The notes under the pieces were generated by a model that was given only the letters and a program-made list of their open reading frames with translations, had not been told where the DNA came from and did not search any database. The position numbers and the translations under genes are program-made. DNA of 54,351 nt from a virus: positions 1 to 54,351 of IMG/VR virus record IMGVR_UViG_3300042455_003388; one strand, given 5' to 3'. Below, in pieces: positions 49,702 to 54,351 of the stretch (position 1 is the stretch's first letter; each line of letters starts with the position of its first letter).

Positions 49702-50652
49702 TTAAAAATCTTCTGTAAATGTGAGTGGCTCACCAATTCTCGCCTTTTGGTAGTCGATTGTTCTGCCTTCAAAGAAATTGTTTTTGGTTTCAATTGCTAT
49801 CTGTTCCATAAATTTAAATGGATTACTAACTCCAAAATGTTTTGGTAATCCAAGTTTAACAAACAATCCGTCAACAACAAACTCTAAATATTGCTTCATC
49901 AAATTCGAGTTCATACCGATAAGTGAAACCGACAAAGATTCTGTAACAAATTCCTTTTCAATTTCCAAAGCGGAAAGTAGAATTTCTTTAATCTTTTCAG
50001 CAGAAGGACGTTGTTCGATATGGTTATTTAAAAGATTGATAGCAAAATCACAATGCAAATTTTCATCTTTAAAAATTAAACCATTTGCTTTTGCTAGTCC
50101 TAACATTAATCCTCTCGATTTTAACCAAAAAATTGAACAAAACGAACCGGAGAAAAAGATGCCTTCGACTGCGGCGAATGCAACTAATTTTTCTTGGAAC
50201 GTCCCGTTCTTAATCCAATCAAGTGCCCAGTTTGCTTTTTTCTGAACGATTGGCATATTTTCCAAAGCGTTAAAGCATTCGGCTTTTTCTTTTGAGTTTG
50301 AAATATAAGTATCAATTAACTGAGAATAAGTTTCTGAATGCACGGTTTCCATAAAAATTTGTATCGAATAAAAAGAGCGAGCCTCAGGATATTGAACATC
50401 ATTATAAAAATTCAAGGCTAAGTTCTCATTAACGATTCCATCACTTGCTGCAAAAAATGCCAAGATATTTTTAATAAAAAAGCGTTCATTGTCTGTTAAA
50501 GATTTCCAATCTCGGATGTCGTCTGACAAATCAATCTCGGCCGCGTGCCAAATTGCAGCTTCGTGTGCTTTATAAAAATCCCAAATATCGTGATGGATAA
50601 TTGGAAAGGTAACAAACCTGGCATTGCTCGGTTCTAAAATTTTTTCGTTCAT
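49702..50652 (-). CDS. nrdB: class Ia ribonucleotide reductase beta subunit NrdB
   Basis: 316 residues. Iron ligands are visible in EIDLSDDIRDW, FFAASDGIVNENLA, METVHSETYSQ (E, H and the radical Tyr), AAVEGIFFSGSF and IFKDENLHCDF. Forms the NrdAB complex with the next gene. Starts 1 base after the preceding gene's stop. Confidence 0.95.
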   Translation of the reverse strand: MNEKILEPSNARFVTFPIIHHDIWDFYKAHEAAIWHAAEIDLSDDIRDWKSLTDNERFFIKNILAFFAASDGIVNENLALNFYNDVQYPEARSFYSIQIFMETVHSETYSQLIDTYISNSKEKAECFNALENMPIVQKKANWALDWIKNGTFQEKLVAFAAVEGIFFSGSFCSIFWLKSRGLMLGLAKANGLIFKDENLHCDFAINLLNNHIEQRPSAEKIKEILLSALEIEKEFVTESLSVSLIGMNSNLMKQYLEFVVDGLFVKLGLPKHFGVSNPFKFMEQIAIETKNNFFEGRTIDYQKARIGEPLTFTEDF

Positions 50653-50653
50653 T

Positions 50654-50968
50654 TTATTCTGGTTTTTTTATTATATTTAAAATTTTCTCTACTAACGGGT
50701 ACTTTAAATGAGCACCTAATTCGGGTGTTAAGTATATAATCAGCAAAACAATAAATGAAAAATTATTTTCATCAACATAAGTAATTATATCAAAGTCTTC
50801 CCATTTTTCTGAATATGTCTCTAAATAGTCGACTATACTTTTTAATTTATTTTGGTCATCCTGAATCTCTTCTAGCGTATAATTTAGTTTTTTTATAATA
50901 TACGGTTTGTTGGTACGGTTTTCTAATTTATTTATTATACTATCAATAATTTCAATTTTGGTTTTCAT
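50654..50968 (-). CDS. hypothetical protein between polymerase N-half and nrdB
   Basis: 104 residues; helical N-terminus with Lys/Asn (IEIIDSIINKLENRTNKPYIIKKLNYTLEEIQDDQ), and a hydrophobic stretch (FSFIVLLIIYLTPELGAHL). No recognised domain and no intein-like residues. Starts 1 base after the polymerase N-half stop. Function unknown. Confidence 0.6.
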   Translation of the reverse strand: MKTKIEIIDSIINKLENRTNKPYIIKKLNYTLEEIQDDQNKLKSIVDYLETYSEKWEDFDIITYVDENNFSFIVLLIIYLTPELGAHLKYPLVEKILNIIKKPE

Positions 50969-50969
50969 T

Positions 50970-52370
50970 TTAATTATTTAATTGTTGTTCTAAATATTGA
51001 ATTTCTGCTTCGATTGCTTCGTATTCTTTTTTTGCTGTTTTACGTTTATTATAATAATCAGTCAAAACTGTGCGAAAGATTGAATCTTCCTTTTTACTAA
51101 AAACTGCCCCGGATGCAGTCAAAATTTCCTTTTCAAAGTCAACAGTTTCCCCAACTTTAATGTTTCGCAAATAAGAGTCCGGAGAAATATTCCATTGGCG
51201 CATAATAAATGGATATAGAGAAGCAAAGTCCAATGAACCCACCCATTCGTATAATCCAGTTTTCGGGTCAACAACAAAGGCACCTTCGTACTTGCCTTTT
51301 TTCTTTTCAACCTTTTCAGATTTTGGTATTACTTTATTTCGATTTAAACACTCACGGCACATCGCGGCTTCTGCCATATAGATTGGAGAAAATGCTCGAT
51401 TGATTTCAACCTTGGTTATGTTTGCAAGTGTTAAAAATGTTTGCAATGTGTTGAGCTTTTCATCAATCAGTTCAACTAATTTGGTATCGACCACATTATA
51501 AAAAATATACGACTCAAAATCATTATTATATAATTCTTGTAGTGAACCGTTAAATTTTACTTTTTGTACACCCAATGCAGCACTTGCAACAAAGTCCAGG
51601 GTATTGTTTTCTTTAATGTCAACAACCCGATCCCATTTTTTATAGATATCCATATAGTCAACAATCAAACGGTGCATTGGCATCGGATTATCCTTTCCAA
51701 CTAATTTCCCAGAAACCGATGAAGGTTTCATATTTATATTAAGTCGCTTACAACGGTTTGTTAAATATTGCCAGTCAAATTTTGTAAAGTTCCAACCAGT
51801 TAGTAGTGGTAATTTTAAAATTGCTTTATGAAAAAAACTAACTAACATATCGTACTCACTTGAAAACTTCAAATAAGTAAATTCCATAACCATCCCATTC
51901 AACTGCTTTTCCAAGTGTTGATTCATTCGGTTCTCAATACTTTTGATTTGTACTGCAGATAAATCCTTTAATCCCATACAGATCATTTTCTTGCCATTAC
52001 AAAATGCAATTGCTGTTACTGGGTATTTTGCAGTTTCTGGTTTTGGCCATTCGTCTCCAATCTCGACCTCGATATCCATGAACCATTTCTTTGGAGTATT
52101 AAATTCGTAAATTTCATCTATGGTTCCTGACGGCAAAGATTCGATATATTCAATTACTCTAAAGTTAGAGATGTTCTTTGCCTTTTTCTTTTTTACTGGC
52201 TTGTCGTCCCACGATAAAGTACCAGGATAGGATTTTTCGCCGGACTTACAATACTCCCAATTATACATTTCCTCTTCAGGGATTCTTATGTTTTTTATCG
52301 AGATACCACCTTCTTTATTAAAAAAGGAAATGTTTAATTCTGAGTTTTCTTGTTCAATATCAATTATCAT
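50970..52370 (-). CDS. 43: DNA polymerase gp43, N-part (exonuclease and motif A)
   Basis: 466 residues. Exonuclease motifs: MDIEVEIGDE (Exo I, about residue 92), TGWNFTKFDWQYL (Exo II), YNVVDTKLVELID (Exo III). Polymerase motif A is DFASLYPFI near residue 380. It stops after the start of the fingers (YNKRKTAKKEYEAIEAEIQYLEQQLNN) without an intein. The palm B/C motifs and thumb are in 39023-40210, which is 10.8 kb downstream and at the ancestral place. The end is a long charged helix that could pair with the helix at the start of the C-part. A terminator hairpin lies directly upstream of its ATG. Confidence 0.93.
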   Translation of the reverse strand: MIIDIEQENSELNISFFNKEGGISIKNIRIPEEEMYNWEYCKSGEKSYPGTLSWDDKPVKKKKAKNISNFRVIEYIESLPSGTIDEIYEFNTPKKWFMDIEVEIGDEWPKPETAKYPVTAIAFCNGKKMICMGLKDLSAVQIKSIENRMNQHLEKQLNGMVMEFTYLKFSSEYDMLVSFFHKAILKLPLLTGWNFTKFDWQYLTNRCKRLNINMKPSSVSGKLVGKDNPMPMHRLIVDYMDIYKKWDRVVDIKENNTLDFVASAALGVQKVKFNGSLQELYNNDFESYIFYNVVDTKLVELIDEKLNTLQTFLTLANITKVEINRAFSPIYMAEAAMCRECLNRNKVIPKSEKVEKKKGKYEGAFVVDPKTGLYEWVGSLDFASLYPFIMRQWNISPDSYLRNIKVGETVDFEKEILTASGAVFSKKEDSIFRTVLTDYYNKRKTAKKEYEAIEAEIQYLEQQLNN

Positions 52371-52389
52371 ACTGTAAATTTTATAAAAA

Positions 52390-52422
52390 ATAGGATTTAA
52401 TTTTCTATGAATTAAACCCTAT
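52390..52422 (-). terminator. rho-independent terminator upstream of the polymerase N gene
   Basis: Minus-strand arms ATAGGGTTTAATT and AATTAAATCCTAT pair over 13 bp (one G-T wobble) around a 7-base loop and run into TTTTTTATAA. It separates the small-gene operon from the replication genes. The 147-base gap 52371-52517 otherwise shows no gene. Confidence 0.75.
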
Positions 52423-52517
52423 AAAGTTTTTTAAAAAAATATGATAATTCTAAAACTTTTTTTCTGCTTTCTGCATAAAATAACTATGAGTAGTTTCGGA
52501 AGGTTAAGTATCTAAGC

Positions 52518-53126
52518 TTACCTTTGAGCAACATAACCAGACAAGATCTTTGCATCCTCAATCATTTGATCTTTATGAGTCATAACATCAGATTCTTTTT
52601 CTCCAATATGGTGCCCAACAATAAAACCAATTAAATACTTTTCAATTGAATAGATTGGAACAGTAACAAATTGAGTAACGCCCAGCTTTTCTAGCTCTTT
52701 TTTATCTTTGTAATCAATATCTTCAATATCAATAAGAAAGCATTTTTCAGACAGCATTCTTGTTACCCACTGCGGATATTCTGAAGTTAAAACGTTTTGT
52801 TGAAGTCTTTTGAGTTTTTCGTAACCGGGTGCAACAGATTCATAAGTCATTGAAAACTTCTTCATACTTTTGCCATGAAAGAATTTACCACCGTTATGAA
52901 ATTGAAATATTGAGGCTCTATCAAAATGATAATTTTTTCTAAATGTTTCCAGCCATTCCTGAACTGCAATCATTTCAATAGCATCTACTTCATTAATTAT
53001 CTCATCCTCTTTCTTTTTCTTCTGAGAAATTCTATAGTCTAATTTAGTTTTAACAACAACGGTAATTAATGCTACACAAATAGTACCAACTGTTGTAATT
53101 AGTGTCTGAATAACATCTACGCTCAT
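52518..53126 (-). CDS. membrane-anchored GAF-like protein
   Basis: 202 residues. One N-terminal TM segment (about residues 7-25, QTLITTVGTICVALITVVV), a Lys-rich stop-transfer region, a helix, and then a domain with RASIFQFHNGGKFFHG, SMTYE, and PIYSIEKYLIGFIVGHHI that resembles a GAF-like fold seen in conserved T4-like phage proteins. It overlaps the preceding gene by 4 bases (ATGA). Function unknown. Confidence 0.6.
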   Translation of the reverse strand: MSVDVIQTLITTVGTICVALITVVVKTKLDYRISQKKKKEDEIINEVDAIEMIAVQEWLETFRKNYHFDRASIFQFHNGGKFFHGKSMKKFSMTYESVAPGYEKLKRLQQNVLTSEYPQWVTRMLSEKCFLIDIEDIDYKDKKELEKLGVTQFVTVPIYSIEKYLIGFIVGHHIGEKESDVMTHKDQMIEDAKILSGYVAQR

Positions 53127-53722
53127 TTCATTTTGCTATTTTTCTTCATCCAACGTTTAACCCATTTTTTGTATTCCTCGTAGGACATAACTCCAATTTT
53201 ATCTTCTTTATTATCAATGTTGTTATCAAACCGGTCACCCGAACCAAGCGTGCCAAGTGTTGGCATTACCACATTACCAACACCGCTTGTATTATTCACA
53301 GTTGCAGGTGTACCAGGTGGAACTGGAACTGAGGAAACTCCAGATTCTGTTACTTCCTCCTCTTCATCTTCGATAAATTTCATAAATTTTTTCACTAATG
53401 GATCTTTATTGTCTTTATTTGCGTATGGTAACATTGGCGCTACATTTGATACATAAGAATAAAATTGCGGAAAAGGCCCACCACTTAAAAAACCTGTTAA
53501 ATTTTCTTTAACTTTCTTTTTCGGTAAGTCTTTAATTTTTGTTTCAGCAAATCTTTTTAATTCGGCTTTTGACATTGAATCAGCAAGGTCAGAAATTTGA
53601 TCTCGGTATTCGGCGTCTATTTCTTTTGGGTCAGTACCTTCATCCCCGCCACTAAGCTTAAACTTTTTTACTTGATAGGCTTGTGCCATCAATTTCTGCT
53701 GAGATTGTGATACTGCTGGCAT
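53123..53722 (-). CDS. DUF3008-like N-terminus, virion-associated candidate
   Basis: 199 residues. MPAVSQSQQKLMAQAYQVKK is a DUF3008-type start (Ser/Lys-rich, R/K-LM). A middle helix with SMSKAELKRFAETKIKDLP, a Pro/Gly/Thr/Val linker (about 130-160), and a basic C-terminus (YEEYKKWVKRWMKKNSK) follow. One base separates it from the previous gene. Probably structural; not proven. Confidence 0.6.
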   Translation of the reverse strand: MPAVSQSQQKLMAQAYQVKKFKLSGGDEGTDPKEIDAEYRDQISDLADSMSKAELKRFAETKIKDLPKKKVKENLTGFLSGGPFPQFYSYVSNVAPMLPYANKDNKDPLVKKFMKFIEDEEEEVTESGVSSVPVPPGTPATVNNTSGVGNVVMPTLGTLGSGDRFDNNIDNKEDKIGVMSYEEYKKWVKRWMKKNSKMK

Positions 53723-53723
53723 A

Positions 53724-54059
53724 TTAACCTAAATCTGTAATTTTGCTATGAACACGCTCACCAAGTTTTGAAAGAGAGTAATGCTTTTCTCCGTTTTTTT
53801 CAACAACATTAAAGTATTGCTCATTTCTTCTCACCCATTGCGGTGATGTTGTTCTTTGTGAGCCTTCGTTCATGCCTTTAATAAATTCGTATAGTGCAGC
53901 CTTTGTTACTGTTTTGTTTTCTTTAACAAAAGATAAAATTCTTTCACGAACAGGCGCATAGTCTGAAACAACTGTTGCTGGATGATTATCTGTGTATTTT
54001 CTTTTTACGGTTATAAGTGATTCACTTAAGAAAGTTTCGAAATCCATTATAAAACTCAT
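53724..54059 (-). CDS. winged-helix-like protein with capsid-targeting-like N-terminus
   Basis: About 111 residues from ATG 54059 (MSFIMDFETFLSES). A longer GTG start at 54086 is unlikely because that codon is part of the TGATATATACTAAA motif; ATG 54047 is also possible. The N-terminal DFETFLSES matches the capsid-targeting pattern (L-S-E site). The rest has a winged-helix-like layout: VRERILSFVKENKTVTKAALYEFIKGM, then a wing with HYSLSKLGERV. Possibly a packaged DNA-binding protein. Confidence 0.65.
   Translation of the reverse strand: MSFIMDFETFLSESLITVKRKYTDNHPATVVSDYAPVRERILSFVKENKTVTKAALYEFIKGMNEGSQRTTSPQWVRRNEQYFNVVEKNGEKHYSLSKLGERVHSKITDLG
54018..54059 (-). other. putative capsid targeting sequence (winged-helix protein)
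   Basis: Residues 1-14, MSFIMDFETFLSES; predicted cut after Glu13. Confidence 0.4.
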
Positions 54060-54073
54060 ATCTTTAATTTTTT

Positions 54074-54086
54074 TAGTATATATCAC
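54074..54086 (-). promoter_or_regulatory. candidate late-promoter motif TGATATATACTAA
   Basis: Minus strand TGATATATACTAAAAAAAT lies 15-27 bases before the ATG at 54059. An exact match to the motif before the tail tube gene. Confidence 0.5.
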
Positions 54087-54107
54087 TTAAGAGTTAGTGT
54101 AATTTTA

Positions 54108-54314
54108 TCAAACATAAAAAACACTGTCGAATCTGGATTTTACTAAATACCAAAACGGGTGCATTTCCTCAGGTGTTAGTTTCTGAAACTCTGTTTCACT
54201 TGTTCCAATTTCAATTACCTCAAGTGCATCTTTGTATAATTTTTTTGAAATTTTCTCAAGTTTCCATTTATATCCTTTTTCGCCCCAGATCGCTTTGAAA
54301 TTTTTTGTTTCCAT
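54108..54314 (-). CDS. hypothetical protein
   Basis: 68 residues, Lys/Glu/aromatic-rich (WGEKGYKWKLEKISKKLYKDALEVIEIG), ending FWYLVKSRFDSVFYV. No family recognised. The first gene in the window in transcription order; its upstream leader contains TATAAATAATTATGAATT and is cut by the window end. Confidence 0.5.
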   Translation of the reverse strand: METKNFKAIWGEKGYKWKLEKISKKLYKDALEVIEIGTSETEFQKLTPEEMHPFWYLVKSRFDSVFYV

Positions 54315-54351
54315 CTCAAATAATTCATAATTATTTATAGAACAATAAATG

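Noticed and set aside
50654-50968. Possible intein or endonuclease remnant after the polymerase N-half
   Set aside because: The 104-residue protein has no Cys1, HN end or nuclease motif, and the polymerase halves show no intein sequence at their ends.
1-54351. CRISPR arrays, insertion sequences, rRNA or tRNA genes
   Set aside because: No direct-repeat array, transposase frame with terminal repeats, or tRNA-like structure was seen; gaps between genes are too short to hide them.

Overview
The window is a 54.4 kb piece of a large T4-like (straboviral/myoviral) bacteriophage genome. Every credible gene is on the minus strand, genes are packed end to end (no gene-free stretch over about 150 bases), and the DNA is AT-rich. 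Almost no start codon has a Shine-Dalgarno sequence; the leaders are A-rich instead. A captured gene (34622-35137) encodes a DUF4468-like protein with a Bacteroidota-style signal peptide. Together these point to a Bacteroidota (Flavobacterium-like) host, as an inference.

Layout in the direction of transcription (high to low coordinates). 54.3-52.5 kb: small, probably virion-associated genes. 52.4-36.3 kb: DNA metabolism and replication: family B DNA polymerase N-half, NrdB, NrdA, type II topoisomerase large subunit, an AAA+ ATPase, a ferritin-like protein, topoisomerase medium subunit, sliding clamp gp45, polymerase C-half, UvsX recombinase (two genes) and the N-part of the gp41 helicase. 36.3-29.9 kb: a Vsr-like homing endonuclease and the DUF4468 gene lying inside the broken gp41 gene, then gp41-C, gp47 and gp46. 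29.9-22.2 kb: a gp15-like tail protein, a large frameshifted structural gene, late sigma factor gp55, head-completion protein gp4 and portal gp20. 22.1-17.3 kb: a conserved Trp-rich protein, a 2OG-Fe(II) oxygenase, DUF4326, clamp loader gp44, KTSC, 5' nuclease and a gp62-like subunit. 17.2-0 kb: gp14-like neck protein, small terminase, terminase large subunit in two pieces with a second Vsr-like endonuclease between them, a giant sheath, the tube, tail-assembly chaperones and a membrane-rich tape measure protein.

The most striking content is a set of broken genes. Three essential proteins (UvsX, helicase gp41, terminase TerL) are each encoded in two genes that end and begin with halves of split inteins, so they should be rebuilt by protein trans-splicing. 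UvsX has a conventional split (about 94 + 38 residues). gp41 and TerL have the rare atypical split (short IntN of 33-54 residues, long IntC of 137-148) and sit at the same place in both ATPases, directly after the P-loop lysine. Each of these two is interrupted by a paralogous Vsr-fold homing endonuclease, i.e. the 'fractured gene' arrangement. DNA polymerase is also split, at the fingers tip, but with no intein, and its halves lie 10.8 kb apart.

Two further layers: (1) likely programmed frameshifts, a -1 event on A AAA AAG in the 787-codon structural gene and a +1/-2 event in the tail chaperone pair; (2) a recurrent TGATATATACTAAA-like motif in front of virion genes, a candidate late promoter for the gp55 homologue encoded here. 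Three proteins, including the AAA+ ATPase, carry an N-terminal peptide resembling the T4 capsid-targeting sequence with a prohead-protease site.
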